DNA of 64,000 nucleotides from JBOHDX01 sp050700835 (GCA_050700835.1 JBOHDX010000004.1:23514-87513), one strand, 5' to 3'. Shown: positions 52,601 through 61,290, counted from the stretch's first letter. A program made the numbers and translations. The notes: generated by a model from the sequence alone, not told the origin.

Positions 52601-54547
52601 GGCCATGAACGCCGACTGGAACAGCGCGCGCGAGTCGACCGGGATGGCGCCGGTGTGCCGCAGCCCGAAGTCGTAGATCCAGGCCCGGTCGCCACGGCGT
52701 TCGAGGTGGTACGGCCGCTCGTCCACGACCTCCGCGCCGAGCGCGGTGAACAGGGGCAACACCTGGCTCAGGGACAGCGGCGTGCGGGCCCGGAACACCT
52801 TGACCCTGACCTCGCCGGGCGCAGCGCCTTCGGGGTCGTAGACGTCCATCCCGATGTCGTCAGGTGAGCTCAACGTCTCGAGCTTGCTGAGGTCCGCGAC
52901 CGCGTTGCGCGCGTCGAAGTCCTCTTTGTACGCCTCCGGGAAGGAGCCCTCGTAGGTGCGCATGGCACGGCTCGCCTCGGTGTCGACCAGCTGGTCGTCG
53001 ACGGCGCGGGCGAAGTCGTCATCCCACGAGCGCGTGGCCTCGGCCAGTCTCTGCTCGAGCGTGGGTACGTCCACCTCGCCGACGACCTCACCGCGCGGGG
53101 CGCGGACCACGAAGTGAAGTCGCGCCAGCACCGACTCGGTCACCCGCGCGGTGTAGTCGACACTGGGGCTGCCACCGATCGCCTGCGCCAGGATTCGCTC
53201 GATCCGCAGGCGAACCTGGGTGGTGTAGCGATCGCGCGGGAGGTAGACGAGGCAGGACAGAAAGCGTCCGTAGTCGTCACGACGCACGAACAGCCGGAGC
53301 TGTCGGCGCTCCTGCAGGTGCAGCACAGCGTTCGCGATGGAGGCCAGCTGGTCGACCGGGGTCTGGAACAGCTCGTCGCGCGGATAGGTCTCGAGCAGGT
53401 CCATCAACGCCTTGCCACTATGGCTGAGCGGGCTGTAGCCGAGACGGTGCATCACCTCGATCGCCTTGCGCTTCAACGCAGGGATCCGGGTGACACTCTC
53501 GGTGTAGGCGCTGGACGTGAACAGACCCAGGAAACGCCGCTCGCCCACCACGTCGCCGGCGTGGTCGAACGTCTTGACGCTGATGTAGTCCAGGTAGGCC
53601 GGCCGGTGCACGGTGGAGCGCGAGTTGGCCTTGGTGACGATCATCAGATGCTTCTCGCGCGCCTTGGCTCGCACCGGTGACGGCATCCGGCCGAACGACT
53701 CCGACATGGTCGGGTCGGACCGAAGCACCCCCAGCCCGGTGCCGGGTACGGTGCGCAGCACGTCCTCACCGTCGACGACACCCAGGACGTACTCGCGGTA
53801 GCCGAGAAACGTGAAGTGGTCGTCGGCCAACCACGACAGCAGCTCCTCCGCCTCACGCACCTCAGACTCGGGCAGAGGGGGCGGAAGTGTCCCAAGTTGC
53901 TCGACGATGTCGAGGGCTTGGGCACGGATCTTGGGCCAGTCCTCGTTGGCCTCGCGCACGTCGGAGAGGATCTTCGTGAGGGCCGCCACGATGGCGTCGA
54001 CGTCAGCCCCCTCTGCGACCTTGTCGATCTCAACGTGCATCCACGACTCGCTCAGCCTCTGGTGTCCTGGCGCCGCATCGCCGCTGATGTCGCGGCCGGT
54101 GTCCTCACCACCACTGACCGCGCGCAGGGCGCCGGTGACGTCGCGGTCGACGTCCATCTGCGGGTGGATCACGAGGTTGATGATGTGACCGTCGGCGGTC
54201 AGCTGCGCGGTCACGGAGTCGACCAGGAACGGCATGTCGTCGGTGACGATCTCGACGACGGAGTGCCCGTCGGCCGACCAGCCGTCGTCCCTCTCGACCG
54301 GGTTGACCACGCGGATCGACGCGGTGCCCTGCGGGCGCTGATCAGCGAGCTGCCGGTGGCTCAGGGCGGCGCCGGCGATGTCGCTCGCCGACCGGTCACG
54401 GAGCTCGTCCGCGGGCACGTGCCGGTAGTAAGCCTCGAGCAACATCCTGATCTGGTCGGCCGTCACCTCCGGCCCACCCCGTGCGGCGCAGGCGGCCTCC
54501 ACCGCCGCGGCGATCTCGTCGGGTGCATCGACTTGGCCGCTGACCAT
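49664..54547 (-). CDS. gdh: NAD-specific glutamate dehydrogenase, 180-kDa class
   Basis: Oxidatively deaminates glutamate to 2-oxoglutarate with NAD. At 1627 residues it belongs to the large L_180 class, with an N-terminal ACT-like regulatory region (IVTDDMPFLVDSVTAQL) and the dehydrogenase core in the second half: RGGLRWSDRREDFRTEVLGLVKAQ, VPVGSKGGFYCKRLP with catalytic Lys, VGIGDMSGDVFGNGMLLS and ELWNGGIGTYVKA-like sequence. ATG 54547 follows GGAGGACTCCTCACC. The downstream-strand neighbour P5C dehydrogenase supplies glutamate, so the pair suits proline/arginine use. Confidence 0.95.
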   Translation of the reverse strand: MVSGQVDAPDEIAAAVEAACAARGGPEVTADQIRMLLEAYYRHVPADELRDRSASDIAGAALSHRQLADQRPQGTASIRVVNPVERDDGWSADGHSVVEIVTDDMPFLVDSVTAQLTADGHIINLVIHPQMDVDRDVTGALRAVSGGEDTGRDISGDAAPGHQRLSESWMHVEIDKVAEGADVDAIVAALTKILSDVREANEDWPKIRAQALDIVEQLGTLPPPLPESEVREAEELLSWLADDHFTFLGYREYVLGVVDGEDVLRTVPGTGLGVLRSDPTMSESFGRMPSPVRAKAREKHLMIVTKANSRSTVHRPAYLDYISVKTFDHAGDVVGERRFLGLFTSSAYTESVTRIPALKRKAIEVMHRLGYSPLSHSGKALMDLLETYPRDELFQTPVDQLASIANAVLHLQERRQLRLFVRRDDYGRFLSCLVYLPRDRYTTQVRLRIERILAQAIGGSPSVDYTARVTESVLARLHFVVRAPRGEVVGEVDVPTLEQRLAEATRSWDDDFARAVDDQLVDTEASRAMRTYEGSFPEAYKEDFDARNAVADLSKLETLSSPDDIGMDVYDPEGAAPGEVRVKVFRARTPLSLSQVLPLFTALGAEVVDERPYHLERRGDRAWIYDFGLRHTGAIPVDSRALFQSAFMACWRGDAESDGFNRLVLGAGLTWRQVSLLRAYAAYMRQAGTTFSQSYLEDSLLANIPIARLLVELFEARFSPGETRSLPADSEARVAKVEDIEQRITTDLDDVASLDQDRILRSYLTLIRATVRTNYFQPDTDGQDKRYVSFKLEPRRIDDLPQPRPRYEIFVYSPRVEGVHLRFGPVARGGLRWSDRREDFRTEVLGLVKAQMVKNAVIVPVGSKGGFYCKRLPDQSVDRDAWLAEGIACYTTFLCGLLDITDNLVKGETVPPDRVVRHDADDSYLVVAADKGTAKFSDIANEVSARYGYWLGDAFASGGSVGYDHKAMGITARGGWVSVQRHFRELGVDCRREDFTCVGIGDMSGDVFGNGMLLSEHTRLVAAFDHRHIFLDPDPDPATSFVERRRLFDLPRSSWADYDSALISQGGGVHARTLKSIKITAPVRKALGIDDSITAMTPPQLMTAILRAPVDLLWNGGIGTYVKAASETHSEVGDRANDAIRVDGADLRCRCVGEGGNLGLTQLGRIEYAMAGGRLNTDFIDNSAGVDTSDHEVNIKILLDRVVATGELAEEQRNDLLAAMTDEVGRLVLADNFEQNLALANSVSQAPGLLHVHADWIKRLERGGLIDRALEFLPTPKQFAQRAAENQGLTAPELSVLLAYTKIVLADDLLGSDLADDPFLRSHLFSYFPTQMRQDYRARMEEHPLRREIVVTQVVNELVNGAGITFFHRLSGETGGTIVELARAHAVAQEIFATPELIGRVNDLDNVVDAGVQTSMRIAVRTLAERVTRWLVNNRRHHDADGAVEFFDPMVSQVVRALPQLLVGREQDAVHKAAQALVDKGVPTELASHVAGLPAAYSALGIVDTARKEGNDPLEVARLHFALGERLGLDRVVQRIMALPRDDRWRTMARATLRDDLYAVHAQLTQRVLVSTGQSRDIDDRIDAWAVEEGSVLQRAMATLDEIWGEETPDLARLSVALRVVRSLLGG

Positions 54548-54708
54548 GGTGAGGAGTCCTCCACACGTGCTCACGGCGTCGCCGCCGGGCGCCGCACGCC
54601 GTTGTGCGACACACCGACATTAGACCCTCGAACGCCGAAGCGATGACACGGCCATGGGCCGCGTGGCGTGCAGGTCTGGTGACACCGGCGGCACGCCATG
54701 ATGACCCC

Positions 54709-55206
54709 ATGGACTACTCGCGGACGTTGACGTACGACGCCGACCCCGACGCTGTTTTCGCGATGCTGTGCGACAAGGCCTGGCGTGAGGACGTCTGCGC
54801 CGCCATGCAAGCCGCGAGCTGGGAGGTGTCGATCGTGACGAAGGGCGACGAGGTCGTGGTACAGACCGTCCGGGTGGTTCGCGCAGCCCTCCCGGACATG
54901 TTCCGGTCGATGGTCGGCGACACGATCGCGCTCGAACAGACGGAGCGATGGGGGGCCCCACACCCAGACGGGAGCCGGAGCGCGGACCTGCGGTTGAGCG
55001 TCAAGGGTCAGCCGGCATCGATGCAGGGGTCGATCCTGCTGTCCCGAGCCGGGTCGTGTTCGACCGAGATCGTGACAGGCGAGATCAAGGTCAAGATCCC
55101 TTTGCTCGGCCGCCGCATCGAGCCGGAGCTAGCCACCGGCATCGGCTATGCCCTCGACCAGGAGCAGGAGCGGGGAGCGGCATATCTGACCGCCCGGCGG
55201 TCCTGA
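54709..55206 (+). CDS. DUF2505 protein
   Basis: The 165-residue protein matches DUF2505, a START/SRPBCC-like small-molecule-binding fold in actinobacteria: YSRTLTYDADPDAVFAMLCD at the start and GEIKVKIPLLGRRIEPELA near 125. Function is unassigned; hydrophobic ligand binding is plausible from the fold. The ATG at 54709 matches the family start. It is divergent from gdh and ends facing the P5C dehydrogenase gene. Confidence 0.84.
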   Translation: MDYSRTLTYDADPDAVFAMLCDKAWREDVCAAMQAASWEVSIVTKGDEVVVQTVRVVRAALPDMFRSMVGDTIALEQTERWGAPHPDGSRSADLRLSVKGQPASMQGSILLSRAGSCSTEIVTGEIKVKIPLLGRRIEPELATGIGYALDQEQERGAAYLTARRS

Positions 55207-55212
55207 CGACCA

Positions 55213-56841
55213 TCAACCCATGTGTGGATAGGTGTGGTCGACCGGTGCTACGAACGTCTCCTTGATCGAGCGGGTCGACGTCCATCGCAGCAGGTTGTGC
55301 AGCATTCCTGCCTTGTCGTTGGTGCCGGAGGCGCGGCCTCCACCGAACGGCTGCTGTCCCACCACTGCCCCGGTCGGCTTGTCGTTGACGTAGAAGTTTC
55401 CGGCCGCAAAGCGCAGTCGTGTCGCCGCGTCGACGATCGCGGCCCGATCCGTCGCGATGACCGACCCGGTCAACGCGTAGGGCGACGACGACTCCATCTG
55501 GTCGAGGACCCGGTCGTACTGCGCGTCGGGGTAGACGTGCACCGACAGGATCGGCCCGAAGTACTCGGTCTTGAAGATCTCATCGTCGGCGTCGCTGCCC
55601 TCCAGGATCGTGGGCCGCACGAACCAGCCGTCGGAGTCGTCGTAGGTGCCGCCGGCGACCACCTTGATCGTCGAGATGCGCTTGGCCCGGTCGACGGCCG
55701 CCTTGTGCTTTGCGAACGCCCGGTCGTCGATCACCGCGCCCATGAAGTTCGACAGGTCCGTTACCGGGCCGACACGCAGCGACTCGGTGATCGCCACGAG
55801 GTCCTTCTTCATCGTCCGCCACAGGCTGCGTGGGACGTAGGCCCGGGATGCGGCCGAGCACTTCTGCCCTTGGTACTCGAACGCTCCGCGGACCAGCGCG
55901 GTGCGCAGGACGTCGACGTCGGCGCTCGGGTGCGCGAGCACGAAGTCCTTGCCACCGGTCTCACCAACGAGCCTGGGGTACGTCCGGTAGCCGGCGATGT
56001 TGGCGCCGACCTCTCCCCACAGGTGCTGGAACGTCTTGGTCGACCCGGTGAAGTGGATGCCGGCGAGGTCGGGATCCTTCAGCGCCACCTGTGACAGCGC
56101 GATGCCGTCGCCGGTGACGAGGTTGATGACGCCCGGAGGCAGTCCCGCGGCCTCGAGCAGCCGCATCGTGAAGTGCGCCGCGAACTGCTGAGTCGGCGAC
56201 GGCTTCCACACCACCGTGTTGCCCATCAGGGCCGGAGCGGTGGGCAGATTGCCCGCGATCGCGGAGAAGTTGAACGGCGTGATCGCATAGACGAAGCCTT
56301 CGAGCGGGCGATGATCGAGGCGGTTCCAGATGCCCTTGGAGTTGGCAACCGGCTGCTCGGCCAGCAGCTCTCGGGCGAAGAAGACGTTGAACCGCCAGAA
56401 GTCGATCAGCTCGCACGCAGCGTCGATCTCCGCCTGCACCGCCGTCTTGGACTGGCCCAGCATGGTGGCGGCGTTGAGGGTCTGACGCCACGGCCCCGAC
56501 AGCAGCTCGGCCGCCTTCAGCAGGATCGCCGCCCGGTCGTCGAACGGGATGTCCCGCCACGCCGGACCTGCTGCTTTGGCGGCGCTCACGGCGGCACGTG
56601 CGTCGGCGGAGGTGGCGTTCTTCAGCACACCGAGGACCTCACGGTGCGCGTGCGGCTGGACCACCTTGATCGCGCGGCCGCCGCCCATCTGCTGGGTGCC
56701 GCCGATCGTCATGGTCAGGTCGAGCCGGTCCGATGCCAGCTCGGCCAGCCGGACCTCGAGCACGGCGCGCTCCGCACTGCCCGGGGCGTACGCCAGTACC
56801 GGCTCGTTGATCGGGTGGGGCACCTGGGTGCGGGCGTCCAT
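55213..56841 (-). CDS. pruA: delta-1-pyrroline-5-carboxylate dehydrogenase
   Basis: Oxidises P5C (glutamate semialdehyde) to glutamate with NAD in proline and arginine catabolism. The 542-residue aldehyde dehydrogenase has the type-1 P5CDH N-terminal extension (NEPVLAYAPGSAER), FNFSAIAGNLPTAPALMGN, GSTKTFQHLW, VGETGGKD (catalytic Glu) and FEYQGQKCSAASR (catalytic Cys). The ATG at 56841 follows GAGGAGG. No proline dehydrogenase is in the window. The gdh gene nearby continues the pathway. Confidence 0.94.
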   Translation of the reverse strand: MDARTQVPHPINEPVLAYAPGSAERAVLEVRLAELASDRLDLTMTIGGTQQMGGGRAIKVVQPHAHREVLGVLKNATSADARAAVSAAKAAGPAWRDIPFDDRAAILLKAAELLSGPWRQTLNAATMLGQSKTAVQAEIDAACELIDFWRFNVFFARELLAEQPVANSKGIWNRLDHRPLEGFVYAITPFNFSAIAGNLPTAPALMGNTVVWKPSPTQQFAAHFTMRLLEAAGLPPGVINLVTGDGIALSQVALKDPDLAGIHFTGSTKTFQHLWGEVGANIAGYRTYPRLVGETGGKDFVLAHPSADVDVLRTALVRGAFEYQGQKCSAASRAYVPRSLWRTMKKDLVAITESLRVGPVTDLSNFMGAVIDDRAFAKHKAAVDRAKRISTIKVVAGGTYDDSDGWFVRPTILEGSDADDEIFKTEYFGPILSVHVYPDAQYDRVLDQMESSSPYALTGSVIATDRAAIVDAATRLRFAAGNFYVNDKPTGAVVGQQPFGGGRASGTNDKAGMLHNLLRWTSTRSIKETFVAPVDHTYPHMG

Positions 56842-56911
56842 GATCCTCCTCGGCAGTGGCGTCGTCGGCACTGGTCTCAGCATCGCACCCGGGTACGAAC
56901 AGCCTCAAATC

Positions 56912-57403
56912 TCAGAGGCCGTCGAGCTCCTGCGTGGCGTACCACGACAGCTCCTGGTCGGCGAGCGCGTCGACCGCTGCTCGCCCGTCGGGGTCACCGA
57001 GGATCGCGGCGGGCAGCGCCTCGACGGCCGCGTGGACCAGGCCCGCGTCGGCTGGGTCGTCGACGTGGATCGCCGCGACGGCGGACAGCCGGACGGGCCG
57101 GTCGAGGTGGACGGCCGCGACGTGCTCGTCGGGTGCCTCCTCCAGCGACTCCACGTCGGCCGCCACCACGATCCGACGGTGTGCCGGCTCGGCGGCTGCC
57201 GCAAGCAGCAGCAGCGACGCGTCCGCCGCAGCGCTGAGCGCGGCGTACTCCAGCTGCTCGTCGTCGGCGTCTGGCAGCACGCTGCGAAGCTCCTCGGTGA
57301 CCGCGAAACCGTCCACCATCGAGAGCTCCCCTGTGTCGCGCAGCGCCGTCAGCGTGGCCTCGTCGCCGGGCAGGTAGACGCGGAGCGGTCCACCGTCGGT
57401 CAC
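56912..57403 (-). CDS. DUF6912 protein
   Basis: The 163-residue acidic protein matches the actinobacterial DUF6912 family: LRVYLPGDEATL near 7, and AYAL-like helices ending DQELSWYATQELDGL. It has no catalytic motif I can identify. Its GTG start overlaps the acyltransferase stop by four bases, so the pair is co-translated. Confidence 0.82.
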   Translation of the reverse strand: MTDGGPLRVYLPGDEATLTALRDTGELSMVDGFAVTEELRSVLPDADDEQLEYAALSAAADASLLLLAAAAEPAHRRIVVAADVESLEEAPDEHVAAVHLDRPVRLSAVAAIHVDDPADAGLVHAAVEALPAAILGDPDGRAAVDALADQELSWYATQELDGL

Positions 57404-58815
57404 GGCTTGGCCCTTCCTCGTGCCTTGCCGCGACCCCTCGGGGCCCGCTGGCGGTCATCGGCGCCGGCGTCGACCAGCTCGGCGAGCGCCTCACCGATGC
57501 AGGTCGCGAACACGTCCGCGTCGGGCACTGCGTCGCGGTCTGCGTCGATCCCGAAGAACACGCCGCCCTCATACGACGTCACACCGATGGCGATGGCGTG
57601 GCCCTCGACCAGAGGCAGCACGGGATAGGTCTCTACCATCCGGGCACCGGCGACGTAGAGCGGTTCTTGCGGCCCCGGCACGTTGGTGACCACGAGGGCG
57701 TAGCTGTTGGACGCGTTGCTCTGCGCAAGTCTCGCGCCAAGGGCATGGAATGTGGTCGGGGCGAAGCCCGGCAGGGCGGCGAGCTTGTTGGCCGCCACCG
57801 CTTGACCGGTCGCCTTGTGCGCCTTCAACGAGTAGGACACCTGATGCAGGCGTACGACCGGGTTCGACTCACCGATCGGCAGGCTCAGCAGGTGGCCGCG
57901 AACATGGCTGCCCAGCGAGGTGGGTTCGGCCTGGTCGTCGACGACGCTGAGCGGGACCAGGGCACGCAACCGTGACGTGGGGTGGACGGGCTCGCCGCGG
58001 GTGAGCAGCCAGCTGCGGAGGCCACCGGCGACGGCCGCGAGCACGACGTCGTTGATGGTGCCGCCGTTGGTGTCGCGGACCCGGCGATAGTCATCGAGTC
58101 GCGTCGCCAGCGTGGAGAAGCGACGCTGCCGGCTCGGCGCTGCCCAGAGCGGCCCGTCAGGCGCGATCCCGGGCCGGTTTGGCAGCGGCAGCCGCCGACC
58201 GATCGCGACGGCCTGACCGGCTACGGTCAGGGCGCCGCGGCGAGGGTGGCGGGCGGAGTCGGCGAGGCTGTCGGCAAGCAGGCGCAGTGGCGTCGGTGTC
58301 CGCTCAGGGTGCCAGTTCTCACCGGGGATGTCGCGGACCTCAGGACTCTCCTCGAGCAGCACCTGGGCGAGGTCCACCGTGTCGGTGCCGTCGACCAGGG
58401 CCTGGTGCGACTTGATCAGCAGGGCGACGCGTCCGCCCTCGAGGCCTTCGACGATGTACGCCTCCCACAAGGGCCGGTCGCGGTCGAGAGCGCGGGCCAC
58501 CAGCCGAGCGACGAGCTCACGCAGCTGGTCCATCGAGCCCGGCCGGGGAAGCGCGGAGCGGCGCACATGGTAGGTGAGGTCGAAGTCGTCGTCGTCCACC
58601 CACACCGGGGTTGCCCACCCACCGGGCGGCTGCATCACTCGCTGGCGATACCGCGGCACGAACGCGATCCGGTCGTGGATCGATGACACCAGCTGGTCGT
58701 AGTCGAAGCCGTCCGCCCCTGGGTCGAGCACCGCCACGGTGGCCACGTGTCGCGGCGCGTTGCTCGCTTCCGCCGCGAGCATCGACACGTCTGTGGGGCT
58801 CAGCCGCTGTGGCAT
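57400..58815 (-). CDS. WS/DGAT-like acyltransferase with altered active site
   Basis: The 471-residue protein belongs to the wax ester synthase/diacylglycerol acyltransferase family: PTDVSMLAAEASNAPRHV at the start, FDLTYHVRRSALPRPG near 80 and NDVVLAAVAGGLRSWLL in the second half, with NVPGPQEPLYVAGA. The catalytic HHxxxDG motif reads SHQALVDG near 132, so the second His is replaced by Gln. Activity is therefore uncertain. The ATG at 58815 follows AGGAGA. A role in storage lipids is the family default. Confidence 0.82.
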   Translation of the reverse strand: MPQRLSPTDVSMLAAEASNAPRHVATVAVLDPGADGFDYDQLVSSIHDRIAFVPRYRQRVMQPPGGWATPVWVDDDDFDLTYHVRRSALPRPGSMDQLRELVARLVARALDRDRPLWEAYIVEGLEGGRVALLIKSHQALVDGTDTVDLAQVLLEESPEVRDIPGENWHPERTPTPLRLLADSLADSARHPRRGALTVAGQAVAIGRRLPLPNRPGIAPDGPLWAAPSRQRRFSTLATRLDDYRRVRDTNGGTINDVVLAAVAGGLRSWLLTRGEPVHPTSRLRALVPLSVVDDQAEPTSLGSHVRGHLLSLPIGESNPVVRLHQVSYSLKAHKATGQAVAANKLAALPGFAPTTFHALGARLAQSNASNSYALVVTNVPGPQEPLYVAGARMVETYPVLPLVEGHAIAIGVTSYEGGVFFGIDADRDAVPDADVFATCIGEALAELVDAGADDRQRAPRGRGKARGRAKP

Positions 58816-58866
58816 TGCGTCTCCTGTTTCACCGACCCGAACCGGGTCCATCATCGTCCCACCGCC

Positions 58867-58932
58867 CATCCGCGGGTTCTGGCCCGCCCATCCGCGGGTT
58901 CTGGCCCGCCGATCCGCGGGTTCTGGTGCAGT
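58867..58932. repeat. three 22-bp tandem repeats (family D, copy 2)
   Basis: Units at 58867-58888 and 58889-58910 are identical (CATCCGCGGGTTCTGGCCCG...), and a third at 58911-58932 diverges at its end. The reverse complement, rotated, matches the 29781-29846 units (GGCGGGCC, two variable bases, AACCCGCGGAT). The last unit touches the stop codon of the CpaE-like gene at 58932, mirroring copy 1 at the GH65 stop. Confidence 0.9.
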
Positions 58933-60197
58933 CATCCGGCCCGGCGCCGCCGGAACCGTCGACGATCCGGTGCCGCCGGTACGCCCGCGACGTCTCTCGC
59001 CAAGATCTGGAGCGCCTTGCGCAGCGGGGAGTCCGGAGCTGCCTCGGCGAGTGTCCGGCCCGCGACCCAGGCGCGATCCACAGCTGGCCGGTCGTCCGGA
59101 AGGAACGTGATGGGGGTTGCCCCCGTGAACCGGAACAGAGTGTCGGCCATCTCGTCCTGCGACCAGCCGAGCCCGGTGCGTACCCGATTGACCACGAGGC
59201 GTACGTCGACGCCCGGAACCGCTTCGGCCAGATCCACCACGCCGCGCGCGAGCCGGGCCAGCCCCAGCGGCTCGCCAGAGCCGACGGCAAGCACCGTGTC
59301 CGCGCGCTCGAGGGCGGACACGGTGGCGCCGTTGCGCCTGGGCGCGGCCGTGTCGAACGACAGTTCCTCGTCCTGCTCGAGGCAGAAGCCACAGTCGATC
59401 ACGACGAACGCGGCGCTCTCACGGGCCGCGGCGAGCACGCCGGTCAACGCGCCGGGACGGAGCTGCGGCCAGCGGTCGGGCCTGGGGACGCCGGTGAGTA
59501 CGCCCAGTCGGGGCCCGATCTGCCTGACGTGCGGCGCCAGTGCGGCCGGGTCGAGACGCCCGTCGCTGGCTGCTCGGGCGGCGGCCAGGACACCGGACAC
59601 CTCATCGAGCATCGCGAGCATCTGACCAATGGCGCCGCCGTAGACATCCGCGTCGACCACCAGAGTGCGGGCGCCGAGGGCGGCCAGCCCGGCGGCGATA
59701 CCGAGCGCGACCGTGCTGCGGCCGGGCGCGCCCGTGGGCCCCCAGACAGCAAGGACGTGTCCTGGCTCGGCAGCCGTCGCCGCCGCGAACGTGTCCACCG
59801 CGGGTTCGCTGGGTGCGCCCGCAGGCTGATTCGCCGTACGGCGTTCGGTGCGCGCGTTGGCCACCGTTGTGGCCAGGTACTCGAACGACTCCGGGGCGAT
59901 TGTGGCGACACCCCATCGGGCGGCGCGTTGCGCGTCGTCGGCGTCACCGGGTCGGGCGACCACGACGGGTTCGGCGCCGGCATGCACAAGCCGGTCGACC
60001 GCGTCGGAGTCGAGGCCGGGCAGCCGCGCCGCCAGCACAGCCGCGTCGGCCTGGCCGCTCGCGGCCGTGGCCACGGCATCGGCGACATCCACACACCGGC
60101 GGATGACGACTACGCCTGACCCGGGCCGGTCGAGCAGGCGTACCAGATCGGGCTCCCAGTCGGCACCGGCAGCGGCGACGAGCACCTGCAACGTCAT
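58932..60197 (-). CDS. CpaE/TadZ-like atypical ParA-family protein
   Basis: The 421-residue protein has an N-terminal receiver-like part (residues 1-120) and a C-terminal MinD/ParA-like domain: GPTGAPGRSTVALGIAAGLA near 155 replaces the usual KGGxGKS Walker A, LVVDADVYGGAIGQML, and VVIDCGFCLEQDE. The missing signature Lys suggests weak or no ATPase activity, as in known TadZ proteins that position pili at the pole. It overlaps the SAF gene by four bases and belongs to the tad system 10 kb away. Confidence 0.84.
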   Translation of the reverse strand: MTLQVLVAAAGADWEPDLVRLLDRPGSGVVVIRRCVDVADAVATAASGQADAAVLAARLPGLDSDAVDRLVHAGAEPVVVARPGDADDAQRAARWGVATIAPESFEYLATTVANARTERRTANQPAGAPSEPAVDTFAAATAAEPGHVLAVWGPTGAPGRSTVALGIAAGLAALGARTLVVDADVYGGAIGQMLAMLDEVSGVLAAARAASDGRLDPAALAPHVRQIGPRLGVLTGVPRPDRWPQLRPGALTGVLAAARESAAFVVIDCGFCLEQDEELSFDTAAPRRNGATVSALERADTVLAVGSGEPLGLARLARGVVDLAEAVPGVDVRLVVNRVRTGLGWSQDEMADTLFRFTGATPITFLPDDRPAVDRAWVAGRTLAEAAPDSPLRKALQILARDVAGVPAAPDRRRFRRRRAG

Positions 60198-60886
60198 TCG
60201 GGAACCCGGACGAGCACCACCGTGCCCGTCGCCACGGCGGCGATCGTGGTGTCGAGCCGCCCTGCGTCGGCCGCGCCGCTGTCGAGGGTGACGACGACTT
60301 GCAGCGCGTCGAGCCCGCCGATCGAGGACGACGACGAGTTCACCGACGCGACGCGTACGCCGCTGAGCACCCGCTGGGCACGGCGGCCGGCGGCCGAGGT
60401 ACCGGGCCGTGGCGCGACCCACACGTCGACGACCTCGCCGGGTCGCAGATCGCCCGGCATCGACGTCGAGGCGACGGCGAGCGGCAGCTCCGCAACCCCA
60501 GCGGCGCCGGCCGGTGCGAGCGCCGCCCGCGACAACAACTCGCCGGACGAGGCCGCCCGGGTCAGCCGGACCGAGTCCGGGATCGTCTCGTCGGAGGAGA
60601 CGTAGAGCTCCTGGCGCGCCGAATCGTCGAAGTGCACGCGCGCCACCGTCACGTCGTCAGGCGTCAGCCGCGAGCCAGCCGGCACGTCGTGGGCGAGCGC
60701 CCACACCGCCACAGTGTGATCGGATGCCGCGACCACCCGGGCGCCGAGGACGACGGCCAGGGCCACCAGGATGACGCCGACCGCCAACCTCGGGTCACGC
60801 CACCGAGAACGCGTCAACCTCACCGCGTCGGGCGAGGTGGCGGCGCCACCCGACCCCGAATCCGTTGCCAGCAGCGACCGGGTCAT
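60194..60886 (-). CDS. SAF-domain protein (CpaB/RcpC-like)
   Basis: The 230-residue protein has a single membrane segment (VGVILVALAVVLGARVVAAS near 36) and an SAF domain: AHDVPAGSRLTPDDVTVARV near 66, DSVRLTRAASSGELLSRAAL, and GDLRPGEVVDVWVAPRPG. RcpC/CpaB proteins act at the outer part of Tad pilus machines. It is co-translated with the CpaE-like gene. A tad role is inferred from this neighbour and the nearby tad operon. Confidence 0.84.
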   Translation of the reverse strand: MTRSLLATDSGSGGAATSPDAVRLTRSRWRDPRLAVGVILVALAVVLGARVVAASDHTVAVWALAHDVPAGSRLTPDDVTVARVHFDDSARQELYVSSDETIPDSVRLTRAASSGELLSRAALAPAGAAGVAELPLAVASTSMPGDLRPGEVVDVWVAPRPGTSAAGRRAQRVLSGVRVASVNSSSSSIGGLDALQVVVTLDSGAADAGRLDTTIAAVATGTVVLVRVPE

Positions 60887-61005
60887 GGGCTCATTGTGCT
60901 GATTCAGACAGATTCGTCCACCCCTCGCCCCCAGGTATTTCGCTCAACGCCAGGGACCTGGGGACAACCAGGCCCGCAGAACCTCCCGGCTGGCAGACTT
61001 GCCCC

Positions 61006-61290
61006 ATGCCCCTGGGTTCGGAACCGCCACGGTTCATGTCGCTGGCGGATGTGGCAGAGACGCTGAGCATCTCGGTCGCCCAGGTCTATGCGCTGGTACG
61101 CAGGGGTGACCTGCCGGCCATCAAGATCGGCGGCCGGGGCCAGTGGCGGGTCGAGGCGAGCGAGCTCGAGGGCTACATCCAGCGGCAGTACAGCTCGACA
61201 CGGCAGTTCATCGAGCGCCACCCCTGGGGCGAGGGCGACATCGAGGCTGCTGGCACGCCGGCCTCCGAGCTCGACGACGCCGGGCGCTAA
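61006..61290 (+). CDS. excisionase-type helix-turn-helix protein
   Basis: The 94-residue protein has one MerR/excisionase-like HTH: RFMSLADVAETLSISVAQVY, LVRRGDLPAIKIGGRG and WRVEASELEGYIQRQY at residues 9-64. The acidic C-terminal tail follows. No integrase, att site or prophage gene is present, so it is a chromosomal HTH protein of the BldC type rather than an excisionase. It is divergent from the SAF/CpaE operon and could regulate it. Confidence 0.82.
   Translation: MPLGSEPPRFMSLADVAETLSISVAQVYALVRRGDLPAIKIGGRGQWRVEASELEGYIQRQYSSTRQFIERHPWGEGDIEAAGTPASELDDAGR

Noticed and set aside
61006..61290. Excisionase-like protein as evidence of a prophage or integrative element
   Set aside because: No integrase, att site or other phage gene is in the window; small HTH proteins of this type are common chromosomal regulators in actinobacteria.
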